A stretch of DNA of 64,000 bases from Aricia agestis. Taxonomy: Eukaryota; Arthropoda; Insecta; Lepidoptera; Lycaenidae. The notes below the pieces were generated by a model. The model saw nothing but the letters and a program-made list of their open reading frames with translations. It searched no databases and was not told the DNA's origin. The translations under genes and the position numbers were made by a program. The stretch covers positions 8,803,262 through 8,867,261 of the forward strand of contig NC_056418.1 in NCBI RefSeq assembly GCF_905147365.1. Direction: 5' to 3'. Shown piece after piece: positions 12,965 to 24,388 of this stretch (positions are counted from its first letter, which is position 1; each line of letters opens with the position of its first letter).

Positions 12965-13374
12965 TACTGGACCCTATTCATGAAACTTCGATGTCTGTCT
13001 GTCCGTCTATCTGTCTCCAGGCTGTATCCGCTATAACTAGAGTTCTGAAATTTTCACAGATTGTGTAGGTATATGGTATAACAACAAATACTAAAAACAA
13101 AATAAAATAAATATTTAAAGGGGGCTCCCATACAACAAACGTGATTTGTTTTGGCCTTTTTTGCTCGATATCAATAATGGCAACAGGTAGGCACTTAATA
13201 TTTTCACAAAGGCCTTAATTATATTATGTCTACTTCTATAATTAATAATAATATTAAAATAGAATAAAAAATTAAGGGGACTCCCATACAAAAACACAAT
13301 TTTTGGTCTATGTTTGACTTTGCTCTATAACAGTACGGAACCCTTCGTGCGCGAGTCCGACTCGCACTTGGCCG
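12965..13374 (+). mobile_element. GGTTCCGTACC-family repeat, copy 3
   Basis: The left end is eroded. The interior has the GTCTGTCTGTCCGTCTATCTG microsatellite region and the GGGGGCTCCCATACAACAAA block. The right end reads GTACGGAACCCTTCGTGC, then GCGAGTCCGACTCGC and ACTTGGCCGA before a T-run. Confidence 0.7.
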
Positions 13375-13548
13375 ATTTTTTGTATATTGATAGATTAATA
13401 GTCATATAATTTAAGAGTAATATTGTCCTACAAATAAAACAGTCCATAATCCATATTTTAGGACCATCAATTCAAAGTATGAAATCCTTTCTATCTCTGT
13501 TAGCTACCTCTTTCGAGATTTTACCACAAACTGTGGACATAAACTTAA

Positions 13549-13733
13549 GGTGCCGTTCCGATCTTTACCACGGCTAATCGCGACCGACAAAAATTCAATT
13601 AAGATGCCACTTTATGATAGACTATAGTATATGTCATAAAGTAGGATATTATTTGAATTTTTAGGATTATAGTCTGTCATAAAGTGGCATTTTAATTGAA
13701 TTTTTCGGAACGAAAAAAGATCGGAACGGCACC
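13549..13733. mobile_element. MITE with GGTGCCGTTCCGATCTT ends
   Basis: The arms GGTGCCGTTCCGATCTTT and complement enclose 185 bp, flanked by TTAA on both sides. Internal ATTCAATTAAGATGCCACTT is also mirrored. It abuts the next TTAA-bounded element at 13738. Confidence 0.7.
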
Positions 13734-13737
13734 TTAA

Positions 13738-14162
13738 GAGCTCACCTGACTCTAAAAATCAAACATCGTCCTTCTCTCTTCACACTCACGCCCGTCTTTC
13801 ATATGCCAGGTGAAAAAGGACGGCGCGGAATCATCGCCGAGTTAGTTTTACTTGAATAAAAGACGAACTATAATGATTATGAAAAAAGTGTTTTGAGCAA
13901 ATTTAGGTTTTATCAATACCTTTTTAGATATTAAAAAATATTGAAGAAAAGACAGCAAACTTCGAAGATCCAAGCAAAAATGTGTCTAAAACAAGGTTTT
14001 TTGTAAAAAAGAAACTATCGAGCATTTTTTGAGTAATCGTGTTTTCGTCTTGAGCATTTAATCTTTATGAACTGAAGTTACTTGTGTCAAAAATCAGTTT
14101 TCTAGACCTTACAGATTTTGAGATCTAGGTTAAATGTAGTCAAGTTAGGGTCATATGGGCTC
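13738..14162 (+). mobile_element. TTAA-bounded 425-bp repeat, copy 1
   Basis: It starts GAGCTCACCTGACTC and ends CATATGGGCTC, with TTAA on both sides. A second copy in opposite orientation (38453-38884) is also flanked by TTAA. TTAA duplication points to piggyBac-like mobilisation, although a 3-bp TTA element is possible. No reading frame is seen. Confidence 0.65.
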
Positions 14163-14703
14163 TTAAGTTTATCTCCACAGTTTGTCTATACTTTCGCATT
14201 TCTATTGGTGGCCTTGCTGGCTAGGCTGGTGGTATAAGGAATTAGTTTGCAAACAATAGATGACTTGTATATTTATTTTCGGCAAAATTAAAACAATCAC
14301 ACTAATGTTAACAAATTAAACGTAATTGGTAATTATACCAAACACCATTTACGTTAAATTTATTAGTGAGTTAGCAATTATGCACATTACGATACAAGGC
14401 TGTTAACTTTTTTATTTACTAAAGTCAATACCTATTTTATTGTTTGGGGTGTGGCGGATGTGCTTTATTGTTTTCCTCCAAATTTTTTCCTATGTTCGCC
14501 ACGTATATGACTTGTGTTTTTCGCCAATAGTTTTTCCTATCTATGTCTTGATCCTAAAAAGCTTAATTGCAAGTCTTAATTATTATTGTAGATTAGTTTT
14601 AGCCTGAAATTTCGGGGTAGAAATTTCGCGCTAGCAATTAGGTCTAGTTTAAAATTTAAACTAGACCTAAGAGAGATGAATGATATTGGATAAAAACAAA
14701 ATT

Positions 14704-14969
14704 TGACGACCTCTGTGGCTCAGTGGTGGGCGCGTTGGTAGTTCAAGCCGGGGGTCGCGGGTTCGAATCCCGCCGACGGAACAAAAAGTTTTTCAAAGTT
14801 CCTGGGTCATGGATGTGTATTAAATATGTGTATCATATAATAAAAATCTTAAATATATGTAAAGTATAAAAAGTATTAAATATATTTCCGTTGTTTGGTA
14901 CCTGTAACACAAGTCCTTGAGGTACTTACCACGGGGCCAGACTGACGTGGTGTGAAGCGTCCATAGATA
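14704..14969 (+). mobile_element. tRNA-derived SINE, family 1, copy 1
   Basis: The head contains an A-box-like TGGCTCAGTGG and a B-box-like GGTTCGAATCC about 40 bp apart. A conserved body follows (TGTATTAAATATGTGTAT, later CACGGGGCCAGACTGACG) and a 3' end GAAGCGTCCATAGA. The near-identical copy at 26251 shows dispersal. The tRNA-like head has no plausible acceptor stem, so it is not a tRNA gene. Confidence 0.8.
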
Positions 14970-15005
14970 TTATATAGATATTATATTATAAAATTATCAG
15001 ATTTA

Positions 15006-15143
15006 GGGCCTGTTTCACCACTTCCTGATGAGTACCGGATAGGCTATCCACTACTTATCTTGACAGATAGAGTATGGAGAATCTTTCAAAAAAGTTGTGG
15101 ATAGCCTATCCGGCACTTTATCAGGAAGTGGTGAAACAGGCTT
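15006..15143. mobile_element. MITE with GGGCCTGTTTCACC ends, copy 2
   Basis: Same family as 6187-6324. GGGCCTGTTTCACCACTTCC and the mirrored GGAAGTGGTGAAACAGGC enclose the element, with TTA at both flanks. Confidence 0.75.
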
Positions 15144-16151
15144 TTACTAATATTTTGGACATCTTTCAAGCAAGGCACTGCCTGCATATTTTATTTTAAA
15201 TCGAATGTAATAAATAGGATGAATTTAGGAGATAGAACAATATTATGCATGTTGTATTTGTTGTAGTAAAATGAAGCTTCATTTTAGCCGGTGTGAAGGC
15301 AAATATTATGTTGATGTGCCGTTGCTCGGAGCTGGTAACGGGCCTGTCTGCGGCCACTTCATCACGATCATGACTAAACTTATTGATGGATGTTTGTGAT
15401 CAGTGATCACTTTCAAAAATAGAATAGTTTGTTTTGATTTTTTGCAGTAAACTGATTAATGTCGTAACAGTCTTCACTCTTCAACAAGTTACTCGTAATT
15501 ATTTACTTTATAATTTGTTTTTTTTTCTGGAAAAGAGATAAAGAAGGATAATAATATGGGCGAAAATGTATAAGTAGACGTAAATGTAAAATTTATGTAT
15601 GTATGTATGTATTTTGTAATAAATAAAAGCTCCTAGAATAAAATAGGCAATTATAGGAACTATGAATCCCTTATTAAATATATTATATTGTTACGTACAT
15701 TTTTTTTAAATGCGTGGGTGTCTTTTTCAATAATGCAAAAGTTTAATTTTGGCCTTCTACTGCTGTAAATTTACATGACTGATGAGTGATGACACCACAA
15801 CTCTAACTGAAAATCGCTGTTTTATTAGTACAATCCTAAAAAGGCTTCGCTCTAAAGTACTCTAAACCAAGGACAAAATCTGTACAATTTACATAGAGTA
15901 ACATGAATCGCCCTTAGACGAGTTTTTTAATAATATGGTATGAAAAGGATATTATCCTATATCGGCTCCACGAACCCCTGTTAAAATTTCCAGGTGACAA
16001 CGAACCCCTTACTAACTAATGAAATCCTCTCCCCCCCCCCCCCCAAATAATAAAATTGACTGTTGAAGAAAATAAGTACCTAAGGTTTTTATTTGAATAA
16101 AAGGTAAGTAACACATAAGGTGGCAAAATAAATGTGTTTCTAACATTAGTA
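15144..16151. other. Gene-free stretch with a poly-C run
   Basis: It contains a C-run of about 14-16 bases near 16030-16044 and a GTATGTATGTAT microsatellite near 15597. Around 16250-16350 a segment ending GAGAAACCCTG resembles the end of a hAT-type element (CAGGGTTTCTC in reverse), but the partner end was not found. Confidence 0.4.
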
Positions 16152-16203
16152 CTTGTTTCTTGTCGCAAATTCAAATCAGATTGAATTTGCGACAAGAAAC
16201 AAG
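16152..16203. repeat. Perfect hairpin, 23-bp arms
   Basis: The left arm begins CTTGTTTCTTGTCGC, and the right arm is its exact complement after a 6-base loop. It is probably a tiny foldback relic. A small-RNA hairpin is possible but unsupported. Confidence 0.6.
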
Positions 16204-17105
16204 ATGAGTTTCATCTACGGACATTTCTAATAATGACTCCTGTTGCCACTATTACGTAAACCTTGTCGCGAACCCCCTGCCGTCAAATGGCAAACTCTTA
16301 GGGGTTCGCGTCATTCACTTCGTCGCGTTCACTTTGAGAAACCCTGTCCTATATCATGAAAATATTGAAAATTACATCAACAAACAATTCTTCAGTATCA
16401 AAATTTACAAGTTACAACTGTTTTTAAAACAATTAGTAAATTGTAAATAAACAACATTTTGAATCATCGGATGAATGCGTCAACAAATAAATTGATTCGC
16501 TACGTAGACTAGCACGAGTCGGCGCATGAGTACCGAAAACTATTCCACCTCAATTTTTTTATGCGATCCTCTTCAAATTGCCCTCCTGATGATATAGATG
16601 CATGTTGCCAGGGCGCAACCCGGTGCCATATTGTTTAAACAAACATTGTTTATACAATTGCAAGGAATTGTTATTTTTCAACCGAACAAATTTCTTTTAA
16701 ATTTTTTATTGAAATACCAATAAAAAAGGTCCTATGACTTTTTACGATAAAGTTAATACTTTTAAAGATATGAATTTTTAAAGGTTCAAAAAACCTCAAA
16801 TTTGGGTACTTTCGACCGATGAAAAATATATTAAAAAAAATAATAATGTCAAAGTAATATATTTGTATGAAGACGTTATAATATAATGTTTTGTCCTTGT
16901 CAGTCAATTTTCTAACGTATCGGACAATTACAAAACATTATATAAGTAAACGTCTGGACGATAGGGTCAAATTATTATTAAAAGTATAAGTCGCATATAA
17001 ATAGAACCATAAAGTAATAAATCTGGTCTCTGATAGAACTAAGAAGTTTATGGAAATGATAAAAATATTATTGTTATGTTAGCCATGGTTTACATACATA
17101 TTTTT
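16204..17105. other. Gene-free stretch
   Basis: A short reverse-strand frame (16671-16907) is rich in F, I, K and N, as expected of AT-rich non-coding DNA. Nothing else is recognisable. Confidence 0.4.
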
Positions 17106-17194
17106 TGGGTTCCGTAGAGAAATAGCCAAAAACAAAACTCTTATAGATTTGTCATGTCTGTCCGTCCGTAGTCCGTACGTCATAGCCAATTTTT
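17106..17194 (+). mobile_element. GGTTCCGTACC-family repeat, left-end fragment
   Basis: GGGTTCCGTAGAGAAATAGC is followed by TCATGTCTGTCCGTCCG; the rest of the element is missing. Confidence 0.55.
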
Positions 17195-17510
17195 TAACAT
17201 AATTGCTATCACGTAAAACAGTTAATTTAGTATGATGAAAGAGTTAAATATATATTTTTAATTTCTCTGCACTGGATATCTTTTATATTATCTTTTAACT
17301 GGCTTTTATAATGGAACTTTCCAGATCAAAAGGGTTACTCAGGGAGCTGGGAGGCTGTTTCTGCGAAACGCCTTATAAATCTTTAACACTCATTTGCTCA
17401 TTTAGGCCTTAATGTAATTCGACGCAGTTAATTTCTTTTGGTTTAATGACTCTGCAAAACTTTACGAATTGAAGATTTGCACCATCATCAGTATACGTAT
17501 ACAATATACA

Positions 17511-17731
17511 TCCATACTAATATTATAAATGCGACTGACATTCGCATTATGTGTAAGCCTGTCTGTCTGTCTGTTACCTCGTGACGCTCAAACCGCTGAA
17601 CCGATTTTGCTGAAAGGCATGGAGATACTTTGAGTCCCGGGAAAGGACATAGGATACTTTTTGTCCCGGAAAATGTACGGTTCCCGCGTGATAAACGAAT
17701 TTGGCGCAACGGAGTTGCGGGCGTCATCTAG
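17511..17731 (+). mobile_element. Lep1-like Helitron
   Basis: TCCATACTAATATTATAAAT at the left. The body has CTGTCTGTCTGTCTGTTACC, AACCGCTGAACCGATTTTGC and AAATGTACGGTTCCCGCG. The CGCAACGGAGTTGCGGGCG hairpin and CATCTAG at the right precede T. The insertion is between A and T. This is the cleanest short Lep1-type copy here. Confidence 0.8.
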
Positions 17732-17882
17732 TATCAACCTATTTTCATCATCATAAACATTTTTGTTGTTATAAAATTTGACTAAATATATCAATTTGTG
17801 CAAAGTATTTAAAATCAGAATGGAGATTCACTTTATAAATCCACTAGAGCACCTTAACTATCTTAAAGTTTTCTTCCTTTTT

Positions 17883-18067
17883 AGGGTTCCGTACCCAAAG
17901 GGTAAAAACGGGACCCTATTACTAAGATTTCGATGTCTGTCCGTCTGTCTGTCTCCAAGCTGTATCTCAAGAATGGTGATAGCTAGAGAGTTGTTATATA
18001 AAAAAATACAAATTGCTCTTAAATGGTACGGAACCCTTCGTGCGCGAGTCCGACTCGCACTTGGCCG
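17883..18067 (+). mobile_element. GGTTCCGTACC-family repeat, short copy
   Basis: Both ends are intact: AGGGTTCCGTACCCAAAGGG on the left, GTACGGAACCCTTCGTGC plus GCGAGTCCGACTCGC and ACTTGGCCG on the right. The interior is deleted to under 200 bp. Confidence 0.75.
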
Positions 18068-18270
18068 TTTTTTTTCAATAGGATATATTGCTGCAATGTT
18101 TCCACGATAGAGGCAGCACCAGCATAGACAGTAAACAAAAAGCTCTGTACGACGTTTGATAACGTTACTATTCTACGTCACTATTCTGATATGACGTGTG
18201 CAATATCACATGTTGGATTTTGATAGGATTATTTACTGTATGTGTTAGTAGCGCCCTCTTCTTCGACTTC

Positions 18271-18511
18271 TTTTTTTATGAAATAAGGGGGCAAACGAGC
18301 AAACGGGTCGCCTGATGGAAAGCAACTTCCGTCGCCCATGGACACTCGCAGCATCAGAAGAGCTGCAGGTGCGTTGCCGGCCTTTTAAGAGGGAATAGGG
18401 TAATAGGGGAGGGCAGGGATGGGAAGGGAATAGGGGAGGGTAGGGAAGGGAATAGGGTAGGGGATTAGGCTTCCGGTAAACTCACTCGGCGAGGCGTGGC
18501 TCACCCACGTC
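18271..18511 (-). mobile_element. Polyadenylated retroposon of unassigned class, copy 1
   Basis: The + strand reads ATGAAATAAGGGGGCAAACG, GTCGCCTGATGGAAAGC, then CTGCAGGTGCGTTGCCGGCC, a purine-rich GGGAATAGGG tract, and ACTCACTCGGCGA. The copy at 36797 ends in a long A-run in the other direction, so the sense strand here is minus. I cannot say whether it is a SINE or a LINE 3' fragment. Confidence 0.65.
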
Positions 18512-18696
18512 TAAAATTTTACGTAATATTCCTTATTAAACTATGTTGTTATATTATTCTAGTTTATATAACTTTGTATTAACAATTTTATCAGTATTAC
18601 GTTAACTTTTGTTTAAACATATTTTTGTCACCTATAACTTATAAGGTTAGGTACTAAACAAAAATGGTTCTGTGAAATCACTAATTTGGCTTTTTT

Positions 18697-19114
18697 AGGG
18701 TTCCGTACCCGAAGGGTAAAAACGGGACCCTATTACTAAGACTTCGTTGTCTGTCTGTCCGTCTGTCTGTCAGCAGGCTGTATCTCAAAAACCGCTATAG
18801 CTAGACTTCTGAAATTTTCACAGATTGTGTATCGCTATAACAACAAATACTAAAAACAAAATAAAATTAATAATGAAGAGGGGCTTCCAAACAAGAAACG
18901 TGATTTTTTGCTCGATTTCAATAATGGTAACAATTAGACACTTGAAATTTTTATAAAATCCTATATATATGTACTTACTTTAATATATAATAATAATATA
19001 AAAATAAAATAAAAAATGAGGGGGGCTCCCATACAAAAAACACAATTTGTGGCTTACTTTTGCTCTATAACGGTAAGGAACCCTTCGTGCGCGAGTCCGA
19101 CTCGCACTTAGCCG
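18697..19114 (+). mobile_element. GGTTCCGTACC-family repeat, full-length copy
   Basis: It has intact AGGGTTCCGTACCCGAAGGG and the CTGTCTGTCCGTCTGTCTG microsatellite, then CTATAGCTAGACTTCTG and the GGGGGGCTCCCATAC block. The right end has CGGAACCCTTCGTGCGC, GCGAGTCCGACTCGC and ACTTAGCCGA. T-runs lie at both edges. It is a good model of the family. Confidence 0.8.
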
Positions 19115-19240
19115 ATTTTTTCTGGGTCGTTCCGAGTAAAACAGAAGTGACGACACCGTCACATGGCGCTGCTTAGTGGTGACCGTGAACTCCGATTTTG
19201 TTTTCCTTCCTCAAGGAGATAATTAAGGTGACATAATTTA

Positions 19241-19316
19241 ATTATGGCTGAAACACTACGAATTGAAACATGATAAACAAAGTACAGAATTTTGATTATC
19301 ATGTTTCAGCCATAAT
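19241..19316. repeat. Nested hairpin relic
   Basis: The outer arms ATTATGGCTGAAACA and complement, plus inner arms TGAAACATGATA and complement, fold into a double hairpin. Probably a MITE remnant. Confidence 0.55.
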
Positions 19317-19770
19317 AAAAAACAAAAAAAAAGGTTGGGAATGCTTGTCATTCCCAACAATTTTTTTAATAAAAGCATAATCTATGAACACATAGGCTTC
19401 TGAAAAAAATATTTTATGTGAGGGCAACACCACACAAAACTGCGATGCGAAAAGATTTTTGCGATGCGATGCGTATTCGCAGAGTTTTTTTTGACTGGAG
19501 TTTATCTATTTAACAGTGTTGTTGATTGGTTTAATAAAAAAGCTTTAGTAAATAGAAAATCTCACTGTTTATGATCTATTCTTCTATTGCCTGCTTTTTG
19601 CGACCAATATGAAATTAACTTCACGCACACAAAATATATGACATGTGATTTTCTGCAAATTCTTATTAAGAAAATCGACAATGGCAAAATAGATATTTTC
19701 GTTAGGCGTTAAGTTTCTTAGTTTTAACTGTTATATACCCTCTGTTATATACCACCCACTGTTATATACC

Positions 19771-20075
19771 AACGCCTCCGTGGTCTAGGGGTATAGAGCG
19801 CGGCTCTTGACTCGGAGGTCGTGGGTTCGATTCCCGCGTTGGAAACATGTTATTTTCAAGTTTGGTTAGGACAATGCAGGCTGATCATCTGATTATCTGA
19901 CAAGTAAGATGATCTGGCATGTAAAAGTCGGTCCTGCGCCTGATCTCTCGCCGGTCGTGACAGAATAGAGTGCTCTTGTGTACTGCGCACACACTTGGGC
20001 ACTATAAAATTACTCCCGCGTAGCTGGCCTGGTTTCAATGAAACCGGCCACCGTCACCGAAACCGGTGTGGGAGC
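19771..20075 (+). mobile_element. tRNA-derived SINE, family 2, copy 1
   Basis: The head reads GCCTCCGTGGTCTAGGGGTA with a B box GGTTCGATTCC. The body includes TTGGTTAGGACAATGCAGGC and GCACACACTTGGGCACTAT, and it closes near ACCGAAACCGGTGTGGG. A reverse copy lies at 46369-46704. The GTTATATACC motif occurs three times just upstream. Confidence 0.8.
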
Positions 20076-20461
20076 TATCAATTTAAAAAAAATACCCATT
20101 GGACATAACTTGAGGTTTTAGAAGGATCCATATCGCCATTGTCAGAACAAACTCCATCTCATAAGTAACTCGCGTGTTGTCGGCCGCTTTGCAGCCCCTG
20201 AGTTATAGCAGGCGCCCAATATTAATATTAATGTGCCGTTTTCCCCAAATTTGTGTGTTTAGTTGCGAAGATTGTTAAAAATCTGCACGATTCTGCATCG
20301 AGACCGTGGCACATTCTAATGCGAGCGTACGGGGGAATATTAATTGATATATTTGGTGCAAGTTGCTATGTGCACTCTAATGTAAGGTCACTTCCGTGTG
20401 CGTCTCCGCTTGCGTCTACGAGGCAATCTGGCCCATACCGCGATCGCGGAAAACGAAGTTT

Positions 20462-20580
20462 CTGCTCGAATGGGCCGACTTAACAGGATCAATACAGCTT
20501 CACAGAAATCTGGCGTGAAACAAAGCACTGTTTTGCTTCACTCAGCAAGTGAGGTAATCGAAGGCCTAAAGGAGTAGGAA
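20462..20580 (+). mobile_element. Polyadenylated retroposon fragment (same family as 36797)
   Basis: Diverged match to the head of the family: CGAATGGGCCGACTTAACAG, then CAGAAATCTGGCGTGAAAC and CACTCAGCAAGTGAGG. Confidence 0.45.
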
Positions 20581-21305
20581 TTTTTAAAAGTCAGGTATAC
20601 AACTCGAAAAACAATGGGAGTTTCTGACGGAGATCTGAATTGAAATCAGGTGACCCGTCTGCACGTTTCCTGGTATAATCGTTAAAGAAAGTCTTCGTCA
20701 CAAGATATTTGCAGCTACATAATTGTCAAGCCACCGGACTATCATGGTGGCGTACCTATAGTTTAATCGTACTATCATTTCTTGCAATTTTAGGCAAGGC
20801 ATCTTCATTTTACAGGCGACAAGCATCGCGTATGTAGTCCGTGTTAATCTCTTTGTTTGACTTTAATAAAATTATATAGAATTTATTCTTTTTCAATTTT
20901 TATTTAATTGTTGTAACTGAATAGAACTGAATTGATTAATATAAAAATGTGCACATCATTAGAAATTTTATCTTTAAGTTAAAAAATAATTAATTATGCG
21001 TACACTAATTAAAGACGTTAGAAAAGTGTGTTACTATTAAAGGAAAAATAATTGTGTAATATGTCCCCATAAAGCGATTATATCAGCATACACGTCTCAG
21101 AGGAAATTTAACGAGGTAATGATACTCGGAAATGCACATCTTGCTGTCCTTTTGTAGAAGGAAACTTATCATAATGTTTATAATAATTAATAAACATAAT
21201 TAGAGTATATTATTATGTACATGTAATTATTTAACCAAACTTAATACTTATTATAAAGGCGAAAGTTTGCATATATTATAATATGTACAATGTACATGTT
21301 ACTAG
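20581..21305. other. Gene-free stretch
   Basis: AT-rich; no frame, splice signal or repeat end recognised. Confidence 0.4.
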
Positions 21306-21428
21306 TGCGGGATAGGCTATCCGCCACTTGATTTGACAGATAGAGTATGAAGAATCTGTCAAATCAGTTGTGGATAACCTATTCGGCACTTACTATCAGG
21401 AGTATCAGGAAGTGGTGAAACAGCCCCT
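21306..21428. mobile_element. MITE of the GGGCCTGTTTCACC family, copy 3 (left end lost)
   Basis: The left arm begins inside the element at GCGGGATAGGCTATCC. The right arm ends AGGAAGTGGTGAAACAG. A short AGTATCAGG duplication lies near the right arm. Confidence 0.65.
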
Positions 21429-22267
21429 AAGTATAATATTAGGTACATATATTAGTAATTTTAATAAGTACGTCTTATTCAACCACCAGATTTTTATCTT
21501 TCGTCCTACGTCAAGTCATAAATACTATCTTAGGGAAGGCTACTAAAGCTACTTGTACTATTATCTATTCTGTGCTAAAGCTAGAGGTTGAATAAAATAA
21601 AAAGTGAAACTATTGATTTATCATTTATGATCATTGATCATTACGTTATATTATTAGCAACTTCGTTCCTAGCAACAGCATTTCTCCGAGCTACTCTACT
21701 TTTTACTAATAGAGGTAGTTTTACAGTTGCTAATACGACAGTGATAAATTTTTAGTATTGATATAATAAATTCATAAAATAAACAAGCTAAACATCTAAT
21801 TAAGGTTATTTATCCTCAATGACAAGCATTTTAATACAATCTGTTAACCATAACGGCATCAAATTGGCAGGAGACATAATGTATGCAGAATTCTGCACAG
21901 ATAACTCCGATAAGAAGGAAAACGTACAGTTACATTTTGATGTCAACGGATTTTAAAGCTTTTTTATTAGATATATTATAATTTTATGAGATTTTTTTTC
22001 TATAGTAGAGGAGGAGAGGGTGCTATTTTTGTACTCACTCGAGCGTCATGTAGACTTAGTAGGTTTTGTACATTAGATAAAACTGTTTAAAAAATAATAA
22101 GAGCGTTTTTTATTTTACTGGTGGGTTCAGAAACTGCAGTCATTTTAAAGTTTTGAAAAAGAAAATATATTCAGAAAATTGCTTATTTAAGTCAGTTATA
22201 AATATATTTTAGACAGCAAGGACTAAATCATTTAGTTTAGTGCAAAATAAAATATCTGCGAAGCTTA

Positions 22268-22407
22268 GCCCCAATTTCACCAACGACTGTTAAAGTTAAC
22301 GCTCGAATTAGTATCACGTTACCTCTTTCATTTTTCTTATGAATGAAAGAGAAGACATGACATTTTAACAAGCTGTTAACACTAACATACGTTGGTGAAA
22401 TTAGGGC
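22268..22407. mobile_element. MITE with GCCCCAATTTCACCAACG ends, TTA target duplication
   Basis: GCCCCAATTTCACCAACG and the mirrored CGTTGGTGAAATTAGGGC enclose 140 bp, with TTA on both sides (22265-22267, 22408-22410). Harbinger-like by target size. Confidence 0.75.
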
Positions 22408-23436
22408 TTAGTTAGGAAAATATGAAGCTTTACTTCTTTATATTTTAAAATGTATCTACAGGCTTACCAAACCTTTGAATCGTCAGTGCTTTATATGGAA
22501 GCTTCTTTGGGGTATACTAAACATCCATTATCTTAATCTGACAGATCCGATGACATTTCAATGTAAAAAAAAAATTAACCCACCACATTAGAAATCTGAT
22601 TTCTATACCATGATAACTAGACACATGTCGGAAGCCTATACAAGCTTAATCTGACACGCTGGAGCTACCCCCGAAATCCCCTCTTCCCCTCCCCAACTAC
22701 TAGAATAAGCCAAAAAATGGTGTAAGTGCTTCCTAAAGTATTCCTTGTATTTTCTGTAAGTTTTATTTACAATATAGGCATAATATCCATGTTTCTAAAA
22801 CGATTACAGCTTTATTAAATGATTACAGCTTTATATGATAAAATGTATGTTAAAAATAAGTTGTTTTTAGCCATAATTTTACCCGCTAGTAAGTTTTTCA
22901 CTAGTGGTTTACCGTAACTCTTTTTTATTTTTATCAGAAACTTATCGTGCAAAGACCATTGTTATTTTTTCTACAAACTTATTTGTCAAATATAAGCAAA
23001 TATGTAATGACTAATGAGTAATGACTAAAACTATAATAACGGTTAAACATGGCTCGATTGACAAGTTATGATAGAACTGTTAGACAAATACGCATGTTTG
23101 TATGTTTGTCATCACAACTGGTTGAGCAGATGTACCTAGATTTTTCTAGAACAGTTTTTTTCCAAAGGTCGCTTCCCCGTGGTGGGTCGTGAAGCCTCTT
23201 TAGGAGGGTTGTCAAACTCCTAAGTTGTTGGAAAAACTACTTTAGTAGAAAGTGTAGAGTTTATGTTAGCCAAAAATGTTTATGCCGTATCCAACCTAAT
23301 ATTAAATATATCTATTAAATTAAACTTTAAGGTTTCAAATTAGGATAAAGGTCTAGCATTAAAAAGCAATTAACATGAATATTTTAAGATTACATTTAAT
23401 TGCAAAAAAATTCTTTTGATCTCAATAACAATGCTA

Positions 23437-23569
23437 GGGGGCTGTTTCACCACTTCCTGATAAGTGCCGGATAAGCTATGCACAACTTTTCTAACGAATG
23501 CTCCATAATCTTTCAGATAAGTTGTGTATAGCCTATCCAACACTTATCAGAAAATTGTGAAACAGGCTC
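23437..23569. mobile_element. MITE of the GGGCCTGTTTCACC family, copy 4
   Basis: The arms GGGGCTGTTTCACCACTTCC and a diverged complement ending TTGTGAAACAGGCTC are recognisable. No clean target duplication remains. Confidence 0.65.
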
Positions 23570-23823
23570 TAAACATTTTTTGTAAAATGTAGAGCCTTAT
23601 TCACTCAATGATACCTACGACTTGTGTAAATAATATAGATAGAGTATAGAGCTGATGATGGCCACTCGACCTTTTTCTATACAATATTACAGCATTATCC
23701 TATAAATAAACGATACGCGAGTTTGGCTTCCCCCGCAAATCTCATTACCCTCTTAGTCGGGCTGCTCCACATACCACAAGGGTAACGTTGTATAACATGC
23801 TTCATTTAGGCACGTACATAATT

Positions 23824-24140
23824 GTTTTTTTAATGAAATAAGGGGGCAAACGATCAAACGGGTCACCAATTGGAAAGCAACTTCCGTCGCCCATGGACAT
23901 GGACTCGCAGCAGTCGCAGCATCAGAAGAGCTGCAGGTGCGTTGCCGGCCTTTTAAGAGGGAATAGAGTAAAAGGGTAGGGAAGGGAAAAGGGTAGGGGA
24001 TTGGGCCTCCGGTAAACTCACTCACTCGGCGAAACATATCGCAAGCGCTGTTTCACGCCTGTTTTCTGTGGGCCCGTGGTATTTTTCCGGTCGAGCCGGC
24101 CCATTCGTGCCGAAACATGGCTCTCCCACGTATAATATGT
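23824..24140 (-). mobile_element. Polyadenylated retroposon of unassigned class, copy 2
   Basis: A longer copy of the family seen at 18271. It reads from TTTTTTTAATGAAATAAGGG through GCCGGCCTTTTAAGAGGG and ACTCACTCACTCGGCGAAAC. It continues to the family head, which on this strand appears as CGGTCGAGCCGGCCCATTCG and CATGGCTCTCCCACG. It nearly abuts the mariner downstream. Confidence 0.7.
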
Positions 24141-24388
24141 ATATTAATCCCTTGAGAGGTGTCAAGAGACACCCGAATGGAACGAAGTTATTTCTTATGT
24201 TAAAAAAACCTCTACGAGGGCTGCTATTTATATATCCGGAACTGGCCACTTACAAGAACAATATTTAAAAAGTAATTACAACATTTGAAAATAGAACTCT
24301 TTGGTTGAAGAATACATTTTGTTTCATGTGACTGTCAATTATTTTTCCATTGTGGCGTCATTTTGAAAATTGCGTGTCTTCATTTGCC

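Noticed and set aside
14704..14785. tRNA gene (A and B boxes)
   Set aside because: The same sequence with a long shared body recurs at 26251, and the head lacks a pairing acceptor stem; it is a SINE.
17488..17803. Reverse-strand frames of 71-79 codons
   Set aside because: They lie across a Lep1-like Helitron, which is non-coding.
19771..19842. tRNA gene
   Set aside because: Recurs in reverse at 46369 with the same 230-bp body; the 5' and 3' ends do not pair as an acceptor stem; SINE head.
23753..24268. Opposing open frames of 66-94 codons
   Set aside because: They are translations of the dispersed retroposon also found at 18271 and 36797.
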